From NCBI RefSeq assembly GCF_036663835.1, contig NZ_JAXOJT010000002.1, positions 186,001-250,000 of the forward strand: a DNA stretch of 64,000 nt, written 5' to 3'. Shown one piece after another: positions 1-8,442 of the stretch. The stretch's first letter is position 1. Every line of letters starts with the position of its first letter. The notes beneath the pieces were generated by a model. It had not been told where the DNA came from, made no database searches, and saw nothing but the letters and a program-made list of their open reading frames with translations. Made by a program: the position numbers and the translations under genes. This DNA comes from Sphingomonas sp. LT1P40 (GTDB lineage: Bacteria; Pseudomonadota; Alphaproteobacteria; Sphingomonadales; Sphingomonadaceae).

Positions 1-165
1 CTCACCGTTCATTCGCAAAGCGCCGGCGACAGCCGCTTCACCGCCCGCTTCACCGCCGCCGTCTCGACGCTCGGCACCGGCACGGTACGGATTGAGGGCA
101 ACGCGACATGTCGTCTCGCCGGTCCGGGACCAGCGACCTGCGCGGGGAAAACGGAGCGGCGTTGA
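1..165 (+). CDS. C-terminal end of a secreted protein, possibly DUF2807-like (partial)
   Basis: An open frame enters from the left edge and stops with TGA at 163-165, giving about 54 residues. It is rich in Thr, Ala, Gly and Ser in beta-strand-like alternation and ends with two cysteines in the pattern GNATC...GPATC. That ending resembles the C-terminus of DUF2807 (head-GIN, adhesin-like beta-helix) proteins, where two late cysteines flank the last turn. The family call is an inference from the tail only. A strong hairpin follows the stop, consistent with the end of a transcript. Confidence 0.45.
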   Translation, partial: LTVHSQSAGDSRFTARFTAAVSTLGTGTVRIEGNATCRLAGPGPATCAGKTERR

Positions 166-170
166 GTGGT

Positions 171-252
171 GCGGCACCGGCCCGCTCCCCCACCCGGCCA
201 CCCATCCAGAATACCCTGTGGGTGGCCGGGTGGGGGAGCGGGCCGGTGCCGC
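171..252. repeat. Perfect 34-bp inverted repeat (stem-loop), copy 1
   Basis: Arms 171-204 and 219-252 are exact reverse complements of 34 bases around a 14-base loop. The arms contain ccggcccgctcccccaccc. A near-identical palindrome lies at 47514-47597 with a different loop, so this is a dispersed element. It sits between the end of the left-edge gene and the convergent pdeM, where it could act as a two-way terminator, although no T-run follows. Confidence 0.9.
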
Positions 253-277
253 ACGGTTGAGCTATGCTGAACCCGAA

Positions 278-940
278 CTAAGCCGCGATCGGAAACCGCA
301 GCAACCGGTCCTCCAGCGCAACCAGCGCTTCGGCCCCGCGACCCACCGCCCGCACGATCTCCGGATGATGCGCATCCAGCCCGCCGGTCAGCGCGCCGAA
401 AGCGGGCAGGATCAGCTTGGTCGGCGTCGCCACGAAACAGCGCCGCGCCACCTGTCGCCCGCGCAGCCGCACGCGCAGCTTGGGATGGAAATGCCCTGAC
501 AGCTCAGGTCGCAACTCGCGCGGCTCCGCCTCATGCCGCATCAACAGGCCATCGACCTCCGCCTCCTCGACGATCTCGCCACCGCAGTGATCCGTCAGCG
601 CGGCGTCGTGATTGCCGGTAATCCACACCCAGCGCAGCGACCCGGTCAACCCGGTCAACGTCGCCCGCGCATCCGCCGACAGCCGCTCGCACCCCGCCGA
701 ATCGTGGAAACTGTCGCCCAGACACCACAGCTCGCGCGCCCGTGTCCGCTCGATCAGCGCGCCCAAAGCCGCCAGCGTCGCTTGCGTGTCGTAAGGCGGC
801 AGCATCTGCCCCTTCAGCGCGAACCAGCTGGCTTTCTCGAAATGCAGATCGGCGACGATCAGCGCCTGTCGCGCGGGCCAGTAAAGCGCGCCTTCGGGCA
901 GCGCGCACAATTCATGACCGGCGAACGAAAAGGGAACCAT
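278..940 (-). CDS. pdeM: Ligase-associated DNA damage response endonuclease PdeM
   Basis: A 220-residue calcineurin-like metallophosphoesterase. Metal-binding motifs are visible in order: DLH at 31-33, GDSFHD at 75-80, GNHD at 109-112 and a C-terminal GHFHP. Length and motifs match the PdeM family, known to be encoded with an Lhr-like helicase, an MBL-fold exonuclease and an ATP-dependent DNA ligase in a DNA damage response set. The helicase lies two genes upstream on the same strand, with a secreted aspartyl protease gene between. Substrate is inferred to be nucleic acid phosphodiesters. The start ATG at 940 lies about 30 bases after the protease stop, so co-transcription is likely. Confidence 0.9.
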   Translation of the reverse strand: MVPFSFAGHELCALPEGALYWPARQALIVADLHFEKASWFALKGQMLPPYDTQATLAALGALIERTRARELWCLGDSFHDSAGCERLSADARATLTGLTGSLRWVWITGNHDAALTDHCGGEIVEEAEVDGLLMRHEAEPRELRPELSGHFHPKLRVRLRGRQVARRCFVATPTKLILPAFGALTGGLDAHHPEIVRAVGRGAEALVALEDRLLRFPIAA

Positions 941-970
941 GCCCCGCTATCGTCGCACCGCCCGCGCGCG

Positions 971-1912
971 TCAACCACGCGGCAACAGGAACCGCACCTT
1001 GCGATCGGGGAAATCGATCTCGACCCGGCGGAACGCGCGCAGCGCATCCATGCCCAGCATCAGCGCGGGCCGTTCGATCAGCCCAAACCGCTCGAACGGC
1101 GGGATATCGGCGAACGCGACCGGCAGTCCGCGCATCGAAATCCCGCCCAGCTGCACCCGGCTGGCGACATGATAATTCACCGTCAGCTGCTCACCGGTAA
1201 CGCTGGTCAGCGTGATCGGTCCCTTCATCGGGATGCGCCTTAGCCGCCGCTGCAACGCCAGATTGCCCATGCTGATCTGCGATCCGGTGTCGAGGATAAC
1301 GGTGATCCGCGCCCCCTCGAACGTCGCCTCGGTCACGATCAGCTGGCCGAACAGGCTTTTGGCGGTAATCACCACCTCGTCGCGGTCGCGCGGTGCCATC
1401 ATGCGCACGCCCGACCGGCGCGACGGGCGCAGCGCCATCTCGCCCCGATCGAAATCGATCGCCACCATATGCGTGCGGAGCTGCTCGATCCCCAACAGGC
1501 CGTGCGCGCCCATATGCGCCGCCTCCAGCGCGGGCGCGTTGAACGCGCGCTGGTCGCGTACTGGCCCGACGGTCAGCGACGGAATCCGTACCGTCGGCAC
1601 CTTTGAACTCCCCGTCATCGTGGTCAGCGTGATCTGCGGACCTGCCGATAGCCCCAGTGTCGCAGCAAGCTGACGCGAGATCACCGACCGCTCCGCCCCG
1701 GTATCGATGACGAAGGGGTGCGGCGCGCTGCCGTTGATCGACACCGGCACGGTCATGCGGTTGGCCAGCGCGCCTAATGCCAGCGTGCCACTGGCATCCT
1801 CACCGATGGCGGGGGCGGGCGCGGTTTCCTGTGTCGCAGCGGGGGCGGCGATAAATGCGATCAGCAACAGGGACAGGCGCGACTGCATGCCACGGATGAT
1901 ACGCCTCATCAT
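971..1912 (-). CDS. Secreted retropepsin-like aspartyl protease
   Basis: About 313 residues with an N-terminal signal sequence (SRLSLLLIAFIAAPAATQ). Two Asp-Thr-Gly motifs are present: VIDTGAERSVIS in the first half and VILDTGSQISMG in the second. This gives a tandem arrangement of two retropepsin folds in one chain, as in periplasmic aspartyl protease-like proteins of alphaproteobacteria. It is likely periplasmic. Its place between the Lhr-like helicase and pdeM is odd, because it has no evident DNA repair role. Start choice is uncertain: TTG 1924, ATG 1912 or ATG 1888 all keep the signal peptide, and none has a clear ribosome binding site. Confidence 0.8.
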   Translation of the reverse strand: MMRRIIRGMQSRLSLLLIAFIAAPAATQETAPAPAIGEDASGTLALGALANRMTVPVSINGSAPHPFVIDTGAERSVISRQLAATLGLSAGPQITLTTMTGSSKVPTVRIPSLTVGPVRDQRAFNAPALEAAHMGAHGLLGIEQLRTHMVAIDFDRGEMALRPSRRSGVRMMAPRDRDEVVITAKSLFGQLIVTEATFEGARITVILDTGSQISMGNLALQRRLRRIPMKGPITLTSVTGEQLTVNYHVASRVQLGGISMRGLPVAFADIPPFERFGLIERPALMLGMDALRAFRRVEIDFPDRKVRFLLPRG

Positions 1913-1951
1913 GCTGCGCAGCAAATGCCGTTGGTCGAATGATATACGCGC

Positions 1952-4357
1952 TCAATCCAGCCGCATCGCCTCCGCCGCCAGCGCCTCGGCCTCGATCAAA
2001 ATCTCGTCCTCCGCCGTACCCTGTGCCACGACTTCACGCCCGATCATCACCAGCACCGGCACCGCCAGCGGGGTCACGCGCGGCAAATCGACATGCAGCA
2101 TCGTCCCCGCCGCGCGGTCGAGCAGATCGGCCAATCGTCCGACATCCGTCATCCGCGCCCGCGCATCCTCCCACGCCGCGCGCAGCAGCAGATGATCGGG
2201 CTCGTATTTGCGCAGCACGTCGTAAATCAGGTCGGTCGAAAACGTCACCTGCCGCCCCGATTTCTTCTTCCCCGGATGCTGCCGCTCGACCAGCCCGCCG
2301 ATCACCGCGACCTCACGGAACGCGCGCTTGAGCAATGCCGATCCCTGCACCCAGTCGACAAACTCGTCTTCCAATATGTCGGCCGAGAACAGCGCCGCCG
2401 GATCGGTAATCGGCTCCAAGCCATAGACCGCCAGCGCATAATCATTGGCGACGAACCCGATCGGCTTCAGCCCCAGCGCCTCCATCCGCCGCGTGATCAG
2501 CATCCCCAGCGACTGATGCGCATTCCACCCCTCGAAACTATAGGCGACGAGGTGATAGCGCCCCTCATGCGGGAACGTCTCGACCAGCAGCCGGTCGGGG
2601 GGCGGCAGCTGCGAGCGCATGGCCTGCACCTCCAGCCATTCGCGCACATCATCGGGAAAGCGCGACCACTGACTGCGGTCCCACAGAAACTCCCGCACCC
2701 GCCGCGACAGGTTCGTGGTCAGCGCCAGCCGCGCGCCCATGTAGCTCGGAATCCGCGCCGGTTTCGACGTCGCCCGCACCACCACGTCCGACGTGTCGAT
2801 CCGCTCGACCTCCAGACTCAACCCAGCGAACGAGAAGGTATCCCCCGGCGACAGCGACGCCGCGAAATTCTCCTCGACCTTGCCCAGCCGCCGCCCGTTC
2901 TTGAACCGCACCTCCAGCATCGGTGCCTCGACGATGATCCCGGCGTTCAGGCGATGCTGCGCAACAAATGCGGGCTTGGTAACCCGCCACAGCCCGTCCT
3001 TGCCCAGCGTCAGCCGCTTGAATTTGTCATAGGCCCGCAGCGCATAGCCACCATCGGCGATGTAGTTCAGCACGCGCTCGAACACACCCGCGTCCAGCGC
3101 GGAATAGGGCAAGGCCGCCCGCACTTCGTTCAGCATCACCGCCGCCTCGAACGGCGCGGCGCACGCGCACGCCATCACATGCTGCGCCAGCACGTCCAGC
3201 GCGCCGCTGCGAAAACTCTCGGCATCCAGCTCGCCCGCCGCCACCGCATCCAGCGCCGCGCGCGCCTCAAGATACTCGAAACGATTGCCCGGCACGATCA
3301 CCGCCTCGCTCGCTTCGTCCAGCCGGTGGTTCGCCCGCCCGATCCGCTGCAACAACCGCGAAGACCCCTTCGGCGCGCCCATCTGGATCACGCAATCGAC
3401 ATCGCCCCAATCCACCCCCAGATCGAGCGAAGCCGTCGCCACCAGCCCACGCAGCCGTCCCTCTGCCATCGCCGATTCCGCCTTGCGCCGGGCCTCCTGC
3501 GACAGCGACCCGTGATGGATCGCGATCGGCAGCCCCAGCGTGTTCGCCTTCCACAAATCCTGAAAGATCAGCTCGGCCAGCCCGCGCGTGTTGCAGAAGA
3601 TGATCGTCGTCTTGTGCGTCTCGATCTCCGCCATCACCTGCGGCATCGCATAACGCCCGCTATGCCCCGACCACGGCACGCGCCCCTCGGGCAACAGGAT
3701 CGCGATATCCGCCGCCGCCCCCGGTTCGCCCAGCACCAGTTCGACCGACTCGATATCGCCATAGGGGGCGACCCAGGCGCGATATTCGTCCGGGTCGGCC
3801 ACCGTGGCCGACAGCGCCACCCGCCGCATCCCCGGCGCAATCGCCTGAAGCCGCGCCAGCGCCAGCGACAACAGGTCGCCGCGCTTGCCACTGGCAAAGG
3901 CATGGACCTCATCCACCACCACCGTCCGCAACCCCGCGAACATCGTGAAGCTGTCTTCATACGACAGCAACAGGCTCAGCGACTCCGGCGTCGTCAGCAA
4001 TATCTGCGGCGGCCGCGCGCGTTGCCGCGCCTTGCGGTCCGATGGCGTATCCCCGGTGCGCGTCTCCACCCGGATCGACAGCCCCATCTCCGCGATCGGG
4101 GTCAACAGATTGCGCTGCACATCCACCGCCAGCGCCTTCAATGGCGAGATATACAGCGTGTGCAACCCGTCCGCCGGGTCCTCGATCAACTCGGTCAGCG
4201 TCGGCAGAAACCCCGCCAGCGTCTTGCCCGCCCCCGTCGCCGCCACCAGCAACGCATGGCTCCCCCGCTGCCCCGCCGCCAGCATATCGGTCTGGTGCCG
4301 CCGCGGTACCCAGCCACGCGACGCGAACCAGTCGGTCAGGACGGTCGGAAGGCTCAA
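1952..4357 (-). CDS. Ligase-associated DNA damage response DEXH-box helicase (Lhr-like)
   Basis: 801 residues, the usual size of the short Lhr-like helicase that travels with PdeM, an MBL exonuclease and an ATP-dependent ligase. Walker A TGAGKT is at 41-46, a DEVH box (VVVDEVHAFASG) near residue 150, a SAT motif (ALSATVAD), then a helicase C domain ending in QRIGRANHR. The C-terminal part fits the Lhr winged-helix and DUF4011-like region. Family knowledge says these are 3'-5' DNA translocases involved in repair of crosslink-type damage. The start is TTG at 4357. The divergent exonuclease gene begins about 140 bases away across a palindromic repeat. Confidence 0.9.
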   Translation of the reverse strand: MSLPTVLTDWFASRGWVPRRHQTDMLAAGQRGSHALLVAATGAGKTLAGFLPTLTELIEDPADGLHTLYISPLKALAVDVQRNLLTPIAEMGLSIRVETRTGDTPSDRKARQRARPPQILLTTPESLSLLLSYEDSFTMFAGLRTVVVDEVHAFASGKRGDLLSLALARLQAIAPGMRRVALSATVADPDEYRAWVAPYGDIESVELVLGEPGAAADIAILLPEGRVPWSGHSGRYAMPQVMAEIETHKTTIIFCNTRGLAELIFQDLWKANTLGLPIAIHHGSLSQEARRKAESAMAEGRLRGLVATASLDLGVDWGDVDCVIQMGAPKGSSRLLQRIGRANHRLDEASEAVIVPGNRFEYLEARAALDAVAAGELDAESFRSGALDVLAQHVMACACAAPFEAAVMLNEVRAALPYSALDAGVFERVLNYIADGGYALRAYDKFKRLTLGKDGLWRVTKPAFVAQHRLNAGIIVEAPMLEVRFKNGRRLGKVEENFAASLSPGDTFSFAGLSLEVERIDTSDVVVRATSKPARIPSYMGARLALTTNLSRRVREFLWDRSQWSRFPDDVREWLEVQAMRSQLPPPDRLLVETFPHEGRYHLVAYSFEGWNAHQSLGMLITRRMEALGLKPIGFVANDYALAVYGLEPITDPAALFSADILEDEFVDWVQGSALLKRAFREVAVIGGLVERQHPGKKKSGRQVTFSTDLIYDVLRKYEPDHLLLRAAWEDARARMTDVGRLADLLDRAAGTMLHVDLPRVTPLAVPVLVMIGREVVAQGTAEDEILIEAEALAAEAMRLD

Positions 4358-4372
4358 AGCCCACCCTCTCTT

Positions 4373-4465
4373 CCGTCATGCTGAACTTGTTTCAACATCC
4401 ACCCCTCCCGCCACGACGCAGCTGCCTGTGGCGCGGTGGATGCTGAAACAAGTTCAGCATGACGG
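4373..4465. repeat. Inverted repeat in the divergent promoter region of the helicase and exonuclease genes
   Basis: Arms 4373-4403 and 4435-4465 are reverse complements over 31 bases with one mismatch. Each contains gtcatgctgaactTGTTTC or its complement. The element fills most of the space between two divergently transcribed repair genes, so any promoter must lie in or next to it. A half-copy of the same sequence occurs near 37138. It looks like a dispersed genomic stem-loop repeat rather than a specific operator. Confidence 0.85.
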
Positions 4466-4500
4466 CGGGAGTAAGGGGGAGCAAAACAGAACTGGGAACC

Positions 4501-5538
4501 ATGATCCATCCCAACCATATAGGAAGCATGGCAAAGCTCGGCGACTGGGTCCAACCGCATCCGGAGGGGATTTACATCCCCGCCGCCGACGCATGGGTCG
4601 ATCCCTCACAGCCCAAGGCGCGCGCGCTCGTCACCCACGGCCATGCCGATCACGCGCGCGGCGGCCATGGCGAGGTGTGGGCAACCCCCGAAACGCTGGC
4701 GATCATGGACGCGCGCTACGGCGAACAGACCGGCCATCCGGTCGCCTATGGCGAGACGATCAGGATGGGTCCAAAGGGCAATGACGTCGAAATCGGCTTC
4801 GTCCCCGCCGGCCACGTCCTCGGCTCCGCTCAGATCGTGCTCGATCATCGCGGCGAGCGCATCGTGGTCTCGGGCGACTACAAGCGCCGCCCCGACCCGA
4901 CCTGCGAACCTTTCCGCCCGGTCAAATGCGACGTCTTCATCACCGAAGCAACCTTCGGCCTTCCCGTGTTCCGTCACCCAGAAACCAGCGACGAAGTCGA
5001 CAAGCTGCTCGCCGCGCTGCGTGCCGAGCCCGACCGCTGCGTCCTGGTCGGTGCCTATGCGCTGGGCAAGGCACAGCGCGTCATCATGGAATTGCGGGCC
5101 ATGGGCTTCGACGATCCCATCTACATCCACGGCGCGCTGCAACGGCTGTGCGACCTCTATATCGACCACGGCGTCCAGCTCGGCGAGCTGCGTCCCGCGA
5201 CCGGCCTGCCCAAGGCGGAGCTGAAAGGCCGCATCGTCATCGCCCCGCCCGGTGCGCTCAACGATCGCTGGTCGCGCCGCCTGCCCGATCCGATCACCGC
5301 GATGGCCAGCGGCTGGATGACCGTTCGTCAGCGCGCCCGACAACGCAACGTCGAACTCCCGCTCATCATGTCCGACCATGCCGACTGGGACGAACTCACC
5401 CGTACCATCCAGGAAATCGCCCCGCGCGAATTGTGGGTCACGCACGGACGGGAGGACGCGCTCGTCCACTGGTGCCAACAGCGCCAGATCAAGGCGCGCG
5501 CGCTCGAACTCGCGGGTTACGAGGATGAGGACGATTGA
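4501..5538 (+). CDS. Ligase-associated DNA damage response exonuclease (MBL fold)
   Basis: About 345 residues of a metallo-beta-lactamase/beta-CASP protein. The metal motif HGHADH is clear (residues 37-42 if numbered from the Met at 4528), followed by SGDYKRRPDPTCEPF and a C-terminal MSDHADW and VTHGRED. These match the DNA exonuclease of the ligase-associated repair set (SNM1/Pso2-like nucleases). The Met at 4528 starts the conserved region and has a purine-rich stretch just upstream; ATG 4501 is also possible. Normally an ATP-dependent DNA ligase gene follows directly, but here a YnfA gene follows after 15 bases. Confidence 0.9.
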   Translation: MIHPNHIGSMAKLGDWVQPHPEGIYIPAADAWVDPSQPKARALVTHGHADHARGGHGEVWATPETLAIMDARYGEQTGHPVAYGETIRMGPKGNDVEIGFVPAGHVLGSAQIVLDHRGERIVVSGDYKRRPDPTCEPFRPVKCDVFITEATFGLPVFRHPETSDEVDKLLAALRAEPDRCVLVGAYALGKAQRVIMELRAMGFDDPIYIHGALQRLCDLYIDHGVQLGELRPATGLPKAELKGRIVIAPPGALNDRWSRRLPDPITAMASGWMTVRQRARQRNVELPLIMSDHADWDELTRTIQEIAPRELWVTHGREDALVHWCQQRQIKARALELAGYEDEDD

Positions 5539-5553
5539 GCTAAGACGGGGGCC

Positions 5554-5880
5554 ATGACCCTCCCCGCCTACCTGCTCGCCGCGCTCGCCGAAATCGCCGG
5601 CTGCTACGCCTTCTGGGCATGGCTCCGCCTCGGCAAATCCCCGCTCTGGGCGATCCCCGGCATCGCCGCGCTGATCGTTTTCGCCTGGGCACTGACGCTG
5701 GTCGAGACCACCCACGCCGGCCGCGCCTATGCGGCCTATGGCGGCATCTACATCGTCGCCGCGATCACATGGCTATGGACCGTCGAGGGCGCCCGCCCCG
5801 ACCGCTGGGACATCATCGGCGGTTTCGTCGCTCTTGTCGGCACGGCTATCATCCTGCTCGGACCAAGGGCTACGCCATGA
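5554..5880 (+). CDS. ynfA: YnfA family small multidrug-transporter-like membrane protein
   Basis: 108 residues, nearly all membrane segments: four hydrophobic helices, with the family signature [18 protein letters not shown] near the N-terminus. This is the UPF0060/YnfA family, related to small multidrug resistance transporters and located in the inner membrane. The stop overlaps the sirtuin start (ATGA at 5877-5880), so the two are translationally coupled. It occupies the position where the repair ligase would be expected after the exonuclease gene. Confidence 0.9.
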   Translation: MTLPAYLLAALAEIAGCYAFWAWLRLGKSPLWAIPGIAALIVFAWALTLVETTHAGRAYAAYGGIYIVAAITWLWTVEGARPDRWDIIGGFVALVGTAIILLGPRATP

Positions 5881-6569
5881 CCACCAACATCGTCATCCTC
5901 ACCGGCGCGGGCGTCTCCGCCGAATCCGGCGTCGCCACCTTTCGCGGTCCCGGCGGATTGTGGGAGGGGCACCGCGTCGATGATATCTGCACCCCCGAAG
6001 CGCTCGCCCGCGACGTCGATCTCGTCCACCGCTTCTATGACGAGCGCCGCGCGAAACTCGCCACCGTCGAACCGAACGCCGCCCACCACGCGCTCGCCCG
6101 GCTCGATGCCGAATGGCCGGGCGAATTGCTGCTGGTCACGCAGAATGTCGACGACTTGCACGAACGCGCCGGATCACGTCGCCTGATCCACATGCATGGC
6201 GAACTGAACTCGGCCCTGTGCGCCGAATGCGATGCCCGCACGCCGTGGACGGACTCGCTCCCGCCCCGCACCCGTTGCCAGGCCTGCGGTGCGGCAACGC
6301 TGCGCCCCGACATCGTCTTTTTCGGCGAAATGCCATACCAGATGGAGGCGATCGACGCTGCCATCGCCCGTGCCGATCTGTTCGTCTCGATCGGCACCTC
6401 GGGCGCAGTCTATCCCGCCGCCGGCTTCGTCCGCACCGCGCGCTATCACGGCGCCGACACGCTGGAACTCAATCTCGACCGGTCGGAGGGCAGCGCCTGG
6501 TTCGGCGAAACCCGCCTCGGCCCGGCAGGCACACTGGTGCCCGAATGGGTCGCGTCCCTACTCGACTAA
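5877..6569 (+). CDS. cobB: NAD-dependent protein deacylase (sirtuin, CobB-like)
   Basis: 230 residues. The NAD-binding motif [15 protein letters not shown] is at 10-24, followed by TQNVDDLH and the catalytic MHGEL. Four zinc cysteines sit in CAEC and CQAC. The Tyr-x-x-Arg pair in FYDERR is the acyl-pocket signature of class III (SIRT5/CobB) sirtuins that remove succinyl as well as acetyl groups from lysines; activity is inferred from that motif. The start ATG at 5877 overlaps the YnfA stop, which decides it over a longer frame upstream. Its 3' end overlaps the convergent nitrilase gene by four bases. Confidence 0.92.
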   Translation: MTTNIVILTGAGVSAESGVATFRGPGGLWEGHRVDDICTPEALARDVDLVHRFYDERRAKLATVEPNAAHHALARLDAEWPGELLLVTQNVDDLHERAGSRRLIHMHGELNSALCAECDARTPWTDSLPPRTRCQACGAATLRPDIVFFGEMPYQMEAIDAAIARADLFVSIGTSGAVYPAAGFVRTARYHGADTLELNLDRSEGSAWFGETRLGPAGTLVPEWVASLLD

Positions 6570-7546
6570 GCCCGGGTAAACCCGTCCTCATCCGCATCGA
6601 CGATGCCCTCGCGCGGTCGCCGATCCACCCGCAGCTCGAATACGTCGGGCCGCGCATAATGGCCATCGCTGTCCAGCGCCGCCAACCCGCGCCCGATCGC
6701 GCTCATATCCAGCTCGGCGGTCAAAATATCCGCATCGCCATCGCTCGACACGATCACTTCGCCATCCGGCCCGATGATCGCCGAATGCCCGAATTGCAGC
6801 TGCCCGTCCGGCATTCCCAAAATCAGTTTCTTCGCCTCGGCGTCGCCGCCCGCGCGCTCCAGCCCGTCGAGCAACTCCGCCCGCGTCTGGATCGTCCCCG
6901 CCGCCAGCACGAAACACCGACCCTCGAACGCATAATGCCGCGACGCCGTCAGATAAATCTCGCGCACGCTCGGCCATGCCGCAACATGCACCGCCTCGCC
7001 CGCATGATGCATCGCGGCACGCGCCAGCGGCATCCAATGCTCCCAGCAGATCAGCTGCCCGACATTGCCCCACTCCGCTGGATGCGTGTGTAGCGTCGAT
7101 CCGTCGCCGCGTGCCCAGATCATCCGCTCGCCATGCGTCGGCACCAGTTTCCGGTGGATCAGCGGCGGTCGCTCCGGCCGGAACAGGAATTGCGTGTTGA
7201 GCAGGCTTTGCCGCACCCGCTCATGCCCGCCGATCGACACAATCACGTTTGCGCGGTCGACGATATCCTGAATCGGCTCCAGCCGGGGGTCGCGAATCCC
7301 GCGAATCGCCTGCGCCATCAGAATCGCGTGCAACGCCTGCGTCCCCGGATGGTCCCAGATCGCGGCATTGGGCGCTTCGTCCAACCACAGCGGGTATCCG
7401 CCCAGAAACGTCTCGCCGAATGCGATCATTTCCGCACCGACATCGATAGCGTCGGCGATATGCATCACCGCCTTGTCGATGCCCGGCGCGATCGCCAGCG
7501 GCACCGGCGCATCCTGCACGATCGCCGCCTTTACGCGTGCGTTCAT
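6566..7546 (-). CDS. Carbon-nitrogen hydrolase, nitrilase type
   Basis: 326 residues of the nitrilase superfamily. The catalytic triad is visible as Glu45 (FGETFLGGYP), Lys133 (HRKLVPT) and Cys167 (ICWEHWMPL). The WEHWMPL sequence and the length are typical of branch 1 aliphatic nitrilases, which convert nitriles to carboxylates and ammonia; the natural substrate is unknown. The start overlaps the stop of era (ATGA-type overlap at 7543-7546), so it is the distal gene of the lepB-rnc-era transcript. That is an unusual attachment of a catabolic enzyme to a housekeeping operon. Confidence 0.88.
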   Translation of the reverse strand: MNARVKAAIVQDAPVPLAIAPGIDKAVMHIADAIDVGAEMIAFGETFLGGYPLWLDEAPNAAIWDHPGTQALHAILMAQAIRGIRDPRLEPIQDIVDRANVIVSIGGHERVRQSLLNTQFLFRPERPPLIHRKLVPTHGERMIWARGDGSTLHTHPAEWGNVGQLICWEHWMPLARAAMHHAGEAVHVAAWPSVREIYLTASRHYAFEGRCFVLAAGTIQTRAELLDGLERAGGDAEAKKLILGMPDGQLQFGHSAIIGPDGEVIVSSDGDADILTAELDMSAIGRGLAALDSDGHYARPDVFELRVDRRPREGIVDADEDGFTRA

Positions 7547-8442
7547 TCCACCCAGTCCAGTCCGATGTCGCGATACAGCCCGCGATCATCTTCCCAGCCC
7601 GGCCTTACTTTGACGTGAAGATACAAATGCACCTTCACCCCCAGCAAATTCATCAGCTCGGCCCGCGCCTTGCTGCCGATGTCCTTGATGCGCGCGCCGC
7701 CATGCCCCAGCACGATGGCGCGTTGGGTATCGCGCCCGACCAGTATCTGCTGGTGGATCTCGACCGATCCGTCCTGTCGCTCCTTGTAAAGCTCGGTCTC
7801 GACCGCGCTGGCATAGGGCAGTTCGGCGTGCAGCTGCAGATACAATTGCTCGCGCGTAATCTCCGCCGCCAGCATCCGGTCGGTCGCGTCGGACACCTGA
7901 TCCGCCGGGAAATGCCACGGTGCCTCGGGCATCTTCGCCGCCAGATGCGCCTTCAGCTCAGGCACTCCGTCCCCGGTCGTCGCCGACACGAAATAGGTAT
8001 CGTCGAACGCCATCAGCTGATTGAGCATGTCGGCATGCCCCAGCAGACGCGGCTTGTCCGCCACGTCGACCTTGTTGAGGATCAGCAGCTTGCGCCCGCG
8101 CTGGCCCTTCAAGCTCTCGGCAATCGCCCGCACTTTCGGCCCGATCCCGCCCTTGCCGTCCACCACCAGCGCAACCAGATCGGCGCCCTCCGCCCCCTCC
8201 CACGCCGCCGCCACCATCGCGCGGTCCAGCCGCCGGGCGGGGGCGAAGATACCGGGGGTGTCGACCAGCAACAGCTGCGTGTCACCCTCGATCGCAATCC
8301 CCATCAGCCGCGTCCGCGTCGTCTGCGCCTTCGGACTGACGATCGCGACCTTCTGTCCGACCAGTGCGTTGACCAGCGTCGACTTGCCCGCATTGGGCGC
8401 GCCGACGATGGCGACCAGCCCGCAATGTTGTTCCGCGGTCAT
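7543..8442 (-). CDS. era: GTPase Era
   Basis: 299 residues. GTPase motifs in order: G1 GAPNAGKS near residue 13, G3 DTPG, G4 NKVD and G5 SATTGDG. A C-terminal KH domain is seen around VLGHGGARIKDIG. Era binds 16S rRNA near its 3' end and acts in 30S subunit assembly and cell cycle control. It is translationally coupled to rnc upstream (overlap 8439-8442) and to the nitrilase downstream. The lepB-rnc-era order is widely conserved in proteobacteria. Confidence 0.97.
   Translation of the reverse strand: MTAEQHCGLVAIVGAPNAGKSTLVNALVGQKVAIVSPKAQTTRTRLMGIAIEGDTQLLLVDTPGIFAPARRLDRAMVAAAWEGAEGADLVALVVDGKGGIGPKVRAIAESLKGQRGRKLLILNKVDVADKPRLLGHADMLNQLMAFDDTYFVSATTGDGVPELKAHLAAKMPEAPWHFPADQVSDATDRMLAAEITREQLYLQLHAELPYASAVETELYKERQDGSVEIHQQILVGRDTQRAIVLGHGGARIKDIGSKARAELMNLLGVKVHLYLHVKVRPGWEDDRGLYRDIGLDWVE

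Noticed and set aside
2093..4384. A 763-residue open frame antisense to the Lhr-like helicase
   Set aside because: Low-complexity Arg/His/Gln composition and no motifs; it is a shadow of the helicase gene.
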